Assembly: GCF_000151665.1 (NCBI RefSeq)
Contig: NW_013171815.1
Coordinates: forward strand, 13,153 to 77,152
DNA: 64,000 nucleotides
DNA from: Blastocystis hominis
Lineage: Eukaryota > Sar > Bigyra > Opalinata > Blastocystidae
Direction: 5' to 3'
The position numbers and the translations under genes are program-made. Shown one piece after another: positions 39,884 through 51,821 of the stretch. Every line of letters starts with the position of its first letter. Position 1 is the stretch's first letter. The notes under the pieces are model-generated. The model was not told the DNA's origin and did no database searches. It was given only the letters and a program-made list of their open reading frames with translations.

Positions 39884-41482
39884 TATGGTGATGTTAATAT
39901 TGATTGTAATTGCAAGTTACTTGCTGTAATTCTCTTAGAGATTATTCTATGTAGGTCACAACTGTCATCAACGAACACTTTCCTCAATAGTTTATGTAAC
40001 TATTCAATCAATGCTAGCCATACACTCCTATTATCACTCAGGTATCAAATCACTCTGTTTATTCGATGTAGACGTTCTGGAAATCCAAGTCAACAGTATA
40101 ATGTACCATTAGTTCAGCAGAGTGATAATGGAATCAAAGTGGACTCTACAAGTGTTTTGGGAAACAATGGGCAGTTAGTTCGACCAGCAGATTGGAGTAG
40201 CAATATAACAACAGATATCAATGTAATAACCATACTCAATACAAACCAGACCCATCAGCTAATAAAAGGAGCTAAGATTCGAGATTCACTGCCTGGAATC
40301 ATAAACAAATTTGGGTAATAGTTGGATGATTATGAATTATCGTTTAGTGATAGAGTTAGAGGTAAGGGGATATCGCCAATACATACTAATCAAATACAGT
40401 CTGCTGAGTTAAAGTCTTTGTATTATTTATGATTGCTCTTTATTAATGCATAGAGTGAGATCTAACCAGCGATTGATTTTATTACCCAATTATAAAGGCT
40501 TGGGAAATCGCTTGCAGCTGTTCAGTGGATTGTATTTTCTTTCAATTAGACACAGAATCCCTATTATCAGTACATTCAAAACTGTTGTTGAAACCTAGTT
40601 CCTTATTCTGCATCATGGCATATAGTGTGGAACATTCGGCAGAACTATACTGGACAGATTGTTTATGTTCCTGATGAAGGTATCGTCTAGAAAATCGTTG
40701 ATTACATAGATATAAACTATCTGCTTCACTACAGTTACTTACTAGTTCCTAAACCTTTTGGAAAGTTCAAAATACAAGATTTGTGATACACAAGCAATGC
40801 AATCAATACAGGAAAGGTTGATCCTATATTCCCAACAAGAATAACAGCAGTAATCGGAAATTCACTCCTGCTGAAGTTTGTGATCGACTCTGTGGGATAT
40901 CATGATATTCTCCAGTACAATGGAATAGTGAGCTATCAAAAGAACATTTCATCCTATCTGCGGCAATACTATTGTTATGGAGAATTTTTGAGACATGTTA
41001 TGCAAATCACTGACCTGACAAAGCAGATCATGAGAGTGAGATATCCAATCGTCGACACGCAACCATTTGATGCGATTCAACTGAGAATGGGTGGAAGTCT
41101 TTCAGACTATCCCTTGAAAGAACAATGGTTATCAATGAAATCTCTTTCTGTAGCAGCTCGTTGTATAGAGTCATACTCTAAAACAAATAACATATATATT
41201 GCTTCTGATTCGATGTATGCAAAGAACTATCTGAAACAGAATCTGAGGAATCGAAATGTGAGTTTTGTGAATGAGAAAGCTCTATTCTCAGATACTCAAG
41301 TGATGAATTTAGACAGTGTTTCAATAGCTACATATACAGCAGTGGCAGATCTGTACATATTGAGTAAAAGTAAATCGTGTATCATGACAAAAGACAGTAC
41401 ATTTGCATTTGCTGGATGTGCACTATCTGGTAATCCGCCCATCACATTAACGGATGATAAGGATAAGTGTTATAGACAATAG
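39884..41482 (+). CDS. fucosyltransferase-like glycosyltransferase, tandem copy 2
   Basis: Head-to-tail paralog of the previous gene. ATG 39884 opens MVMLILIVIASYLLSQL, a signal-anchor, visible only when a 29-nt intron (starting about 39927) is removed. Further introns of 30, 33, 34, 29 and 30 nt give a stem ending DSLPGIINKFG, then LILLPNYKGLGNRLQLF, IPYSASWHIVW and VYVPDE. The last exon has DAIQLRMGG, NIYIASDS, and TYTAVADLYILSKSKSCIM. Within it, near 40783, TGA interrupts the frame where both paralogs have coding sequence. The stop lies inside a stretch with GTTC...ACAAG ends that would be exactly 30 nt and in frame as an intron. Either the gene has gained an intron or it is broken. Confidence 0.7.
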
Positions 41483-41618
41483 TCTCGTTAGTATGATTGA
41501 ACAATCTAGTTTTCGATACTTATTTGTTTATTATTACCCTCATCAAAATTGTATGTAACCTAGAAAAAATATGGAATAAGACATGTTAGTATCCCTTGAG
41601 AGTGTTACTAGGTAGAGT

Positions 41619-41695
41619 NNNNNNNNNNNNNNNNNNNNNNNNNNNNNNNNNNNNNNNNNNNNNNNNNNNNNNNNNNNNNNNNNNNNNNNNNNNNN
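41619..41695. other. assembly gap
   Basis: Seventy-seven unknown bases, about 110 bases from the 3' end of a retrotransposon fragment; repeats are a likely reason for the gap. Confidence 0.95.
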
Positions 41696-41803
41696 AGCTG
41701 ATCAGCAGAGAAAGAAGCAATCAATGCAAACAAAAATACTATAGTGATTTGATTTCCAATGATTCACCATTATTACCTCAATAATAACGCTTCTTACAGA
41801 GTA

Positions 41804-43137
41804 TTTCACCTTTCAACTCAGCTATCTATCTCTCGAAATTAGAAATTCTTTCTCTCTTTGCAATTCTATCTTCGCTAATAACACTATACTCTTTACTTTC
41901 TTCAAATCAATATCCTATTCTCTTACTTGTCCGTTTCATTCTTTCTCAAATTGTGCTTTATTCCTCATTCAATTCTGTTTCAAAAGCAAAAATACATCAT
42001 TCATCATTGCTCAACTAGATCGTTGGCTACAGATAGCCATCTAAATAACGATTGTTACAATCTCTCCACTCAATCAATATCGATCTATCCATACTTGAAT
42101 GTGATTTATCATTTATCATGATTAGTCAATTCCATTCGATTATTAATATACATGCTTCGACTTCATACCATTTCGAGACTTCCTATTATCATTGTATTGA
42201 CAATTCTGCAAATCGAACATTCAATAATCATTTCTCATCTTCATTGATAAGCAGCCTCATGTCATCCAAATCTTTCACCTATCGAAATTCAATTTATAAA
42301 TCATTCACCTCACATGTGTCATTCTGCACTATTCTCAATCTCTCAAAACGAGTCTAGCTTCCTTATTCCATCCATCTCTATCTTAGTTGGTCGTGTTTAG
42401 GTAACTATTCAAATGTTTTGAATCATTCAATCTCTTAGCCATTACATTGCAATCCAATCTATCGATGACATCACATTTCTAATTCTAGTTAAATCGATAG
42501 AATGTAGATGATACTGTTTTCTATGATTTACAGAATGGAATTGGTATTTTTCTTCAACATCCATTTTATTCTCCTTATTTCCTCCCCATACTTCTGCTCC
42601 ATAGAGCCCAGAGGTCAGCACAACACTCTGAAGTACTTTGACTCTTAACTGTGCCGGAATTCTGTAGTTGCATAGGAATCGCTTTTGGCTACCTAGGAGC
42701 ATCTCCATCCTCCCAATTCTCGCATCCCTCATATCCGTCCTGTCCAGTTTGGGGGTGATCTTCACTCCTAAGTAGGTATATTCCTCAACTACCGCTATCG
42801 GTTTTCCTTGGAGAATCCATTCTCTTCCTTCATAGTTTGCGTTCTTCTCGGCAGTACCAAATAGCATCACACCACATTTGGCATGCCCCACAGACATCTC
42901 CCATGTATTCGCCCACTCCGAGACATGATCCAGCAACTTCTGCAATCTGTCTGCCGTCCTTGCAAATACCACGATGTCATCTCTGCCTACATTGTGGGTT
43001 GCCACGCCGTACACCAGTCTCCTGTCAAATTGGTATTTCTTCCCCTTTGGTCGCCGGGGATTCTGGAGGAACACTCTCACTCTGAATCCCATATGGTTTC
43101 CAAGTATTGAAAAAGTATAAATCAACGTGGAATCCAT
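41804..43137 (-). mobile_element. non-LTR retrotransposon fragment with reverse transcriptase
   Basis: The frame 42442-43137 encodes the end of a LINE-type reverse transcriptase: FLQNPRRPKGKKYQFDRRLV, VGRDDIVVFARTADRLQKLL (motif C; the usual Y-A-D-D reads G-R-D-D), WEMSVGHAKCGVMLFG, PIAVVEEYTYLGVKI, and thumb region RIPAQLRVKVLQSVVL. Upstream fingers/palm and any endonuclease domain are missing. Bases 41804-42696 recur inverted at 8099-8991. The active-site tyrosine and alanine are replaced, and the coding part is truncated, so this is a fossil. A better GC content than its surroundings fits a mobile origin. Confidence 0.85.
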
Positions 43138-45261
43138 TTATCGACAATTGGTCTTCAGTCCACACCCTGAACTGGTGAATCTACTATTGTTTATTTCTCC
43201 GATATCATCAATTGAACTTTCTTATACAGAGATATCATGATCCACTTAACAGAATTAAAATCCTCTAAAGGCTTACACTCTCGCTTCCTCATTATTAGTG
43301 CAAAGTATTGTTTTCCATTATATATTCCAATTGCTGTTTCTTTACTGTATCACATCATCATACCTTGTGTATTCACCATTCTTATTTCAGTACTCCGGTC
43401 AATTAGTCATATCCCTTTTTGTGTCCGGATATTCAATATTCTACATGCTCTGCTCTTTCTGAGTGCACTGCATTTTATCAGGCTGACTGTTCTCATTACA
43501 GGCATTCCTCCTCTTTCATATTTTTCACACTCCTCACTCTGTTCATATTCAATTTCTTTATTCTGATTGTCTACTGTTCTTTCAGCCTCTTGTTTTTTGT
43601 ATTCTTCTGCATATTATTCTTAGACCTCTTCCCACTCTCTTCCAACCGAAAATCCCTATTATATCCGGAGATTATTACTTACGGAATCATTTCCTCAGGA
43701 AACACACATATATATATTTTCCATATACATTTGATGTTTATACTACATTGAGCATACTCAAAACACAATTCTAATGCCTTCAAGACGAGTTTACTGGATA
43801 TTGAGATTTGTACCAAAAGGAAAACCCACCCATGATAAGCGAATCCAATCTACCATAAGTGATTATTGGATGCATCATTAATCGTTCATGTAAGTCAAGG
43901 CCTTTATTCTAAGCACGTAATTAGGTTCTCCATGATCCTCGTCTCCGCATTTCCAATCATTTCACAAGTAACCGTAATTCACTCTCTAGATTCTTGGTAC
44001 TCTCCGTGTAGCCTTCCTTCTCTCCTCTTCTTCTTGTTGGTGCGCTGCAACCCAACGCTTCTTTTAGGGACACCGAGTGAATATGAAAGAAAAAGTAATA
44101 ACCATCAATCCTCACCTCTATTCTCTTCTTGAGATCTGCACCAACCTCCTCCACAATAGGGAGAGTGGTCTGCTGCAAAAGATCCCATCCTCCACTTTCG
44201 ATCCCCCGATCCTCAGTGACTTCCAGTAAGATCTCTAAGCGTGTCGATTTCAGCGAAATGAATGTGATTTTGATTGTGGTAGTGGGTGGATATGAAAAGG
44301 AAAAAAGAAAAGGGAAGGTGGGTTTAGACCTTCGTGAGCTAGGCTAGCTTGATAATTCGTAGTAGTGAAATATGACGAAAATAAAAATCGTATTAAGTAG
44401 AAGAACAATCAAAGGATATGAGGTATAAGGAAGTGTATTTGAGTAGATAGGAGTTGAAAAGAAGTCGTTGATGTGATATGGAAGAAAGTGTGTGATGAAG
44501 AAGTTTTTCCTAAAAGACTGATAGACTGATAGTTAAGTGGATAAGAGTGTGAACAGAGTGATGGTTGAATGGTAAGAATCGGATGGTTGTTGAAATAGCT
44601 TGAAAGTGGTGTATTAGTTGAAGTCAATATGAGTAAATGAATGAATGAATGTACATAGATTCTTTTTAGACGATTTAACTGTTAATAAAGGTTGTACGAT
44701 TTAGAGTAAACTTAGTTGAACGATAATTGGGGAATTAGCCTGGTGAATGGTATTGATTTGTTTTTGCTAGTGGAGATTGAGTTAGTAAGCACGAATGTAC
44801 ATATTTCTGTGTATTTTGAATTCTAAATGAACGAAAGAGTTTATCAAGTTGTAAATGGGTAAATGATGTCATTCCCAATTCTAAAATGGCATTCAATTGG
44901 TGATAATCGGAATAAATGTGAAACATTCATACATACATTATCGATATCAATAAGCTTCATTTCTGTAGATTTTATACCATACTCTCTATGTTGATTTGCA
45001 TTCTTCAAGATTTTTCTTTTTCTGGCTAGTTTTGACAATTTCCTGTTTTTATCCCATTTGAAATACGCAATTAGCCTTATAGGGCTGATAATCAAGAGGG
45101 TTTTTCAAACAAATAACCAACCCTAAAAGTATTTACAATTGTGTCCTAAAACTACTTTCTTCAATTAAAGTCTCTTCCCTCCATAATCACTAACACTATC
45201 ATCTAGGAATCATTCCATCGATCAGAGTTTACCACAACTAGTAAAAATGTAGTTGCTACAA
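43138..45261. other. intergenic, possible short exon at 43957-44260 (-)
   Basis: Mostly AT-rich with no gene. A reverse-strand open stretch around 43957-44260 has higher GC and plausible protein sequence (LKSTRLEILLEVTEDRG, then WDLLQQTTLPIVEEVGADLK). If a roughly 54-nt intron is removed, it ends in a charged helix. I do not recognise it and could not find a start. It may be the 3' exon of a small gene or a remnant. Confidence 0.3.
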
Positions 45262-46923
45262 TTACTCATTTGGAATCTCAATATAGTAATTGCTCTGTTT
45301 CTCCGTGCAAATTGGAAAATGAGGTGTTTTGTTGTATTTGTTTCCTAGTTCCAACAGTACTTGTTTGTAAAGGTTGCGTGTTGTCTTTATATGTGCTAAA
45401 TACGCTTTTCTAAAAGGCGATCTGAATGTAAAACACTTCAGACTCTTACATTGGATGAGGATAATCAATAGCAAATGCGTTGTTTAAGATATACATCTGA
45501 AAGTTCATTTGTCTCAATTTTTCAATGAATGACATTTTGTTAAATCCATAATCAATAAATCGGCTGTCATACATTGGGGTGGAAGGGGAATGTTTCACAA
45601 TCACATAGGGCTCCATCATGTCGGCAATGAAACATTTTATGCGAGAGACTCTTGTTCGTGTGAAATACCATTCTGGCATAACATAATGCTATGTTTCAGT
45701 ATGCAAAACGATTCCTTACATGAGTTCTTATCATATTCTTTTCAGATGTGCAAAGCTTGTGATGAATGCACATAATTAACTCCAGTTTATTTGATGGGTG
45801 AAGTGCACTTGCCCTACACTTAATCCAATCCTTAGTTCTGACAAGTAAGCACAGGAAGTAGTGCTATTACAATTGGCTAAAATGTTGTTGATGAAAAATA
45901 CTGGAAGAATTACGGCTGAATTATTGCTTTCGTATATAAAGCGAGGAAGGTTAGTCATTTCATGATATGCATTCACTAGTACTAAATCACTCCCATTATT
46001 CATACTTGACAAATGTAAATCCATATCCATCACAATGTAATGAGATGTATTCACATTGCTAATACCCAATGAACGTAAATAGTTCACTGGGAAATGATCA
46101 TAATACTTATGATTCTGTTGAACAAGATATAACAATAGAGTTAAACGAGATGGCAGATAGTGATTTCTAATGTAGGTTAAATAGGATCGTTCTGTGTCAG
46201 TTGTATCCATGACTACTAATATGATGTGTCTATTATCAATGCGATTCATAGTCATTACCCCCTGTTTCTGTAAAGTAGCTCGGGAATCGTGAAGAAACGA
46301 TTTCTTCCATAGATAACATAGATTGAGGTGACATCATACTTCTTGATATGTTTAGGATAATGCGCTAGATTTTACACATTTGGTTCGTTGTTACGTTTAT
46401 GTGGCATATATATTTCCAGTGTTTCTTTATTACCTACAAACTTTCTCAGAATCTGTTCATTCTTCGGAGTCTTGGTAAACGTCTTTATATTTTGCTTGAG
46501 ATAGCATCCATCACAAACGTTACCCGAAGATTTATACCGCAAAGAATGAAATCGTTTGGCCAGAGATGTGTTATTCTTTTGTAGCAGAATATCATTCACT
46601 TTGATTGCATACTTGTTGTAAATCTTCGACAGTCTAGAATTAGATTGCTTCATAAATACATTTTCAAAGCTCTTTTCTCTTGCTTGAAGTAGATAAGCAT
46701 AATGATCTTTAACATGCTTTTCATCGATTGAGTCAACTATCAAACCATTGATTACCTCACTTTGATTATGCAAATAATATCTATTCCACATTGAAATAGG
46801 ACTACCACAGCGTATTTTTAGATATGAAACATAGGTATTGTCCCTCTTTGTGATACTGAGTCGATGGTTTTTCAATAATACAAAACAGAATGTAAATAAA
46901 AACAGAGAGGAGAGTAACAGCAT
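45262..46923 (-). CDS. LARGE-like glycosyltransferase (GT49), subfamily 2, short stem
   Basis: Paralog of 15056-17608. Signal-anchor MLLLSSLFLFTFCFVLL; a stem ending CDGCYLKQ...ILRKFVGNKE (same block as the paralog). After an intron of about 36 nt comes KYDVTSIYVIYGRNRFF; after a 29-nt intron, HIILVVMDTTDTERSYL, FPVNYLRSLGISNV and D-x-D in VMDMDLHLS. Introns of 29 and 31 nt lead to NKLELIMCIHHKLC and HYVMPEWYFTRTRVSRIKC, then MMEPYVIVKHSP...FIDYGFNK. A final 28-nt intron gives the C-terminal exon ending YYIEIPNE. All GT49 landmarks are intact. The stem is about 250 residues shorter than in its paralog. Confidence 0.85.
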
Positions 46924-48395
46924 AAAAACAAAGATTCAAACAATACCTTGATGAAAAAAACAGTGAATATTTCGAGTAGCTATTTTTGGTGTAATAATTA
47001 TGAAGTGGAGCCTATCAAATACTTTTTGCAAATGGATTATAGAGAGAATACAAATAGAATAAGTGTTATAGGTATAGTTACAATCCATATGTGTGGTACA
47101 CAATGGGAAGTCGATCTGGTAACAGTAGTTATCAATAATTGCTGTTCACTATCACTAATAGTCAATTGTATGAATAATATTGGGTAGTAGGCAAGTACTG
47201 ATATCACATGTACTGAAAAGAAATAGTAATTCTAAACATTATCTTTATCAATTCCATCAATAATGACAGACCAGGCTGGCTTGACAATCCTTGGTTTCTA
47301 AAAATAATATGATTCTTAATATTTTTATGGGAAGTTATAATGAATCCAGCATAGACAATCTATGATTCATGTATTGTTTCGTTTCGAAACAAGCAAACCT
47401 TTTGTTACACGTCTAAGTTGGAAGGTTGTTATAGAACCTGCTGCTCTATTATTTCCAGGTATTGTAATAGATGAATTCGAAAGAATATTGATTAGAGACC
47501 AACAATCTCATCTTTCTGGCTTTGATATGTGAAAGCAATATCTAGATAATAGTGCTAATCACTTCTATGGATGAATTACTCATATCTATAGATTTTGGTC
47601 TATCATTCATTGATGCTGAGAAAAATGAATTTTAGACAGTAAAGCCTATATGCAATAGAAATATTATAAAGTTTTCATTTTACCCCTTCTTTTGAATATT
47701 ATCTATCATTTTTTGAACAAATAGGAACACGTGATCTGAATTGGGAAAAATAGTGCACATGTTTTTTCAAAAACAAAATATTCTATTTTACATTTCCTAT
47801 CCAAATATCTTCATTGTGCAATCATTATTTCAAGTTTGCCATGAGTTCTAATGCTTCATTTCAAAGGATGATTTTGTTATGACAGAGATAAGGACATGTG
47901 GACAAAAAATGAATATTCAGGGAGATAATCGTATAAAATAATTCTATCTCAGAATATAACCGCAGTAGGTGGAAATACGTTTGAGAAAAGGGTTTAGGAA
48001 TGTTTGAAAAATAAAATGAATAGTTCTTTGATTTTGTTTGTGTAACGGGTTGACATTGATAAACTCGACATTGCTTTTTGTTATATCTGTGCATTCTATT
48101 TTTTATAACCTTTGTTAATAATAACATAGCATATTGTCCTTTTCGTTATTTCCTGTTTACATTTTTTTATTCTCCATAATAAGAAAAAACCTAGTTTATG
48201 ACAAATCCTGGAATTATGAAATATACATTATCACATAACTAGATGACAGAACACTCACTGCAAAATAATACTATATTGGTAAGGATTCGTAATAAGTAGA
48301 TCAGACGAACTTTTAGCAACATATTCAAAAAGGAGTGGGAAATAAAGAGTATATGGATCAAATCTCTGCAACTAAGTTTGGTAAAAGACTTATAC
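46924..48395. other. AT-rich intergenic DNA, no gene seen
   Basis: No supported gene. A CACGTG site at 47728 is followed by ATCTGAATTGGGAAAAA, reminiscent of the extended motif in the 2.4-3.2 kb array. Confidence 0.5.
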
Positions 48396-49236
48396 GGGTT
48401 CAAAGGCTTATTATGATCGATTTCTGGAGTGTGAGTGGAATAATATGAGCATCTAATTGACGAATAATAGAATAGATATATCAAACGAGTTTGAACATGC
48501 TGAATAATAATCGAAAAATGAAGTATAAAGTATTCTAATTTATTTGCTACTGAGGATATAAACAACATAGTTGATAATATACCTGATAGCGAGCTGAGTA
48601 ACAACGTCGAGCACTTCAGTTCTTATGATAATGCTTTTTCTGACGATTTCCTTAATTGACAAATTCGAATGTCATTATTTTATGCATTTTATGATTACAA
48701 AGAAGAATGAATGAAAATATGGATTCAACAATAACCTGCATAAACCTCAAGGATTGTGACTCGCCATATGCATTTATATGAATAAAGATTGAACGGTATT
48801 CATTTCTAAATTGAATGTAGTATGAAAAAGGGTAATAGTGGCTCAAAACATTGCTTAATAACTATAGAAATTACGGATTCTATCTTTAGAAAGGATGATA
48901 CTGATATATTACTTTAATAAACTGCAAAATGAGAACGAATGTCTCTCATAAAACTCATGATCGAATTCTTTGTAATGAGATTGTATGAATTAGTTCGCAA
49001 AAGAATTGCTAAATCAAAGAGTACATTTAGAAAATGGAGGATATAAGAAGAGTTTGAAGTTAAAATAGGTTTTAACACAGAATACTACCTCAAATACTAT
49101 ATTAGATATAATAAATCACATCAAAATGCCTATAGTATTACATGGGATGATTGTTTGTAGTGTATTGATAATTCCAAATATCTCCAAATTTATCTAATTC
49201 GACAACATGAGTCTGCTCTTTTCAACAAGAATAGAT
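48396..49236 (+). repeat. 840-bp direct duplication, copy 2
   Basis: Same orientation and almost the same sequence as 3525-4364, 45 kb away. Its right edge at 49236 is immediately followed by in-frame coding sequence of the broken gene at 49237-51099, so the repeat marks a breakpoint. Confidence 0.85.
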
Positions 49237-51099
49237 ATATACCTGATGCTTCTAGGTATCGTATGCTGAACGTTCGCATCAAATATGTCGGAGGAGTGGC
49301 CGCTTGCTATAATGGTTTCCTGGTGGCTCGTTTCAACCTTGGAGCTGATTTTACAGCGGAAACTATGGGCGAGACAATGCATGATGCGAATTCTTTCTCC
49401 AAGTTCCATGTTCTTCTGCCTATGGTTGGTCAGTTCATTGGTAAGAATGAAGTAACCTTCGAAATCCATCGTTCTCAATACGAATCATCCTTTGACTATG
49501 TTGTGTTCGATGCTACTGGTGTATTTGGTGTGAATGAATGTTCGATCCTGACTGATTCCTATTCGATTGTGGATGAAAATGGTGATGTTGAGAGAATTAA
49601 CAATAGAATTTTGAACCGTTGTTCGACCTGGTTCCTTTTACCTTTTTCGACGATCATTACTCTTCACGTACTTTTGTTGAGAGGAAAATTGATAACTTGG
49701 AGAATAGCAAGTTCAATAGTTTTGGTATTCAAGCATCAAGTCCCATTCCTAATTATGGGTTTGTTCTCTATGCTGATGAACCAGACACAAGTAGTCATAA
49801 TCCTTTGCTCGAACTTGATTCAATAACCTTAAACGCTACTCAACGGAATGTTTGGCGTATTGCCTTGAATTGAAATGGATTGAATAAGCTCAAATATGAG
49901 ACGAAGAGTGGAAACACCCTCGCTGATATCAGCTCATTTATTCTTCAGTATGACCAGAATGAGGGACGAGAAATGTGTCCTGGACTCGAGAACTATCCTT
50001 CTGTTGGAGAAAGCGAGATTTCAGTTGTAAGTTGTGGATATGGATATAGAGGATTCCCCTATCGTATTTGCTCGGAAGGACAACTGGGAGATATTCAAGA
50101 TGAGTTCTGTATTCTGAACAACATCGAAAATTATGCGTACATCAATGTTGGCACCTTCATTCTATTCAAAGGAAGATCGAGCTATATTCCAAGCCCTGCT
50201 TATAGCAACATTGTCGATGAATTCTATATGGATGCTAGCTGTTCTCTTCCTGCGGGACTCTCATGGAATGCAAAGACGGGAGAGATCACAGGTACGCCCA
50301 CAAAAGTGTCTGAAGAAGGATCGTACACAATTTATGCAAGGAATCAAGTGAGTGCAGTATCCACGACGATTCGAATCGAAGTGAAGAGAAAAGATCGGTT
50401 GTATTCGTGTGGACTCCCAGGCTATGAGCAATAATTGAACGATTATGAACCCAAGGAATATCAGGAAAATGAAGAATATGTTTCGTACATTTTTGATATA
50501 GTTCAATGATGTGTAGGTCCCACTATGAAGACTACAAGAAATCGTGTGAGGAAATCCATGAAAAGGCAAGATATCGCAATTACCCAATGAGTTTCTCGAT
50601 TCTTTCGGATTTCCAAGAAGATGACTTACAAGAAATGATGGATTTGGGAGTGAAGTATTCGGGCCAAGGTTCCTTTGCTGAGCCTGCTGGGATGGTGGCG
50701 AGTCCGATAATGAACGCTTCTTATGTTCGTGATATATGTGACAATTTCAGAAACTATTCGATATCGAATCCTGTTGCGACGTCATGGGCAAGTGCAGCGA
50801 TCATTGCAGCCGAAGCGGCTCTGCAACAATCTGGAAACTATGAGAAGTTATCCTTCTATTGTCTTTACCACTATTTGCTCAGGTCGATGGAAATGAGTCT
50901 GAGCAATGTGTCTCCCAGTAGTATCATTCGATTTTTGTCGGAGAATGGATTGAAGAGAGAATCGGAGATTAACACGAGTAATCCGCTAGATGAGATTTGC
51001 TCTGTTTTGGATTCCAATATTCGATTTGACGTTTTTAAAACGATTTGCCCAATAAATGCAAATGCTGTGTCTGTAAGTGATATTTACAGGGAAAGTTAA
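49237..51099 (+). pseudogene. broken secreted papain-like protease with Ig-like domain
   Basis: Protein-like sequence begins right at the repeat edge (YIPDASRYRM) without a start codon, then shifts frame near 49613, meets TGA at 49871 and TAA at 50432. The second part has a putative Ig (He_PIG-type) domain, PAGLSWNAKTGEITGTPTKV. A clean 32-nt intron (50485-50516) joins in frame to the third part, DYKKSCEEIHEKARYRNYPM, which ends in a papain-like segment NPVATSWASAAIIAAEAAL. There the catalytic Cys of the usual C-G-S-C-W is Ser. The His and Asn regions are not recognisable before the stop at 51097. Proteases with Ig-like domains are a known Blastocystis secreted group. Three lesions make this a decaying copy. 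Confidence 0.65.
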
Positions 51100-51821
51100 G
51101 TCAGCTTCCCCTTAGGGCGTGATGCGAGGGTTTGATGAGGAAAATGGGCTGTGGCATTCAATGTTGTGTCTTGTTAGAATGTGGAAATGAATACTCCGAT
51201 CACTGAAAGCGATACAGATACAAACTTTGCTGGAATTGCTAGTTATGCTTTTTCGCTAAAATAGAAAATCGAAATAACCATATCAAAAATGGGGAGAAAA
51301 CAAATTGTATTTCCATTGATACTCCTTGCATTCGTTTGATCTGATCTATTTAATCGATTGATTGATTGATTCTATACAGGAAGAATGTCTGTCATAACTA
51401 TTTGGTTTTGACTATTGAAGAATTGAATACTCTTCATTCTAATGCATGAAAATCGTAACTCTTCGCCTAATTCCTGGTAATATCAAAGCTTTGAAATCTT
51501 CTCGATGAGTAATACTTCATAGCATAGCCTAGAGATATATATAATCTTAAAGTATATCCATTAATTCATCCGAGGATAGCATTCATCTTTTAATTATGTT
51601 CGCATAAGAATGATTTCACTTGTTGATATGAATATACATTCATTTCAAATAGACATTTATACCAACTGGAAATGTGCAACAACCTAACAATCCCTCTTAT
51701 CGATTAATCCCTATTCACAAACTAAGTATTCTAGAATAATTCATTCTCTGTATGGTATTCGAATTATAATCCAGAAGTATTTACGACTAGAATTGAAATA
51801 CAAATTCATTTACATAATACA
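51100..51821. other. intergenic, no gene seen
   Basis: AT-rich spacer between two convergent genes. No motif recognised. Confidence 0.5.
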
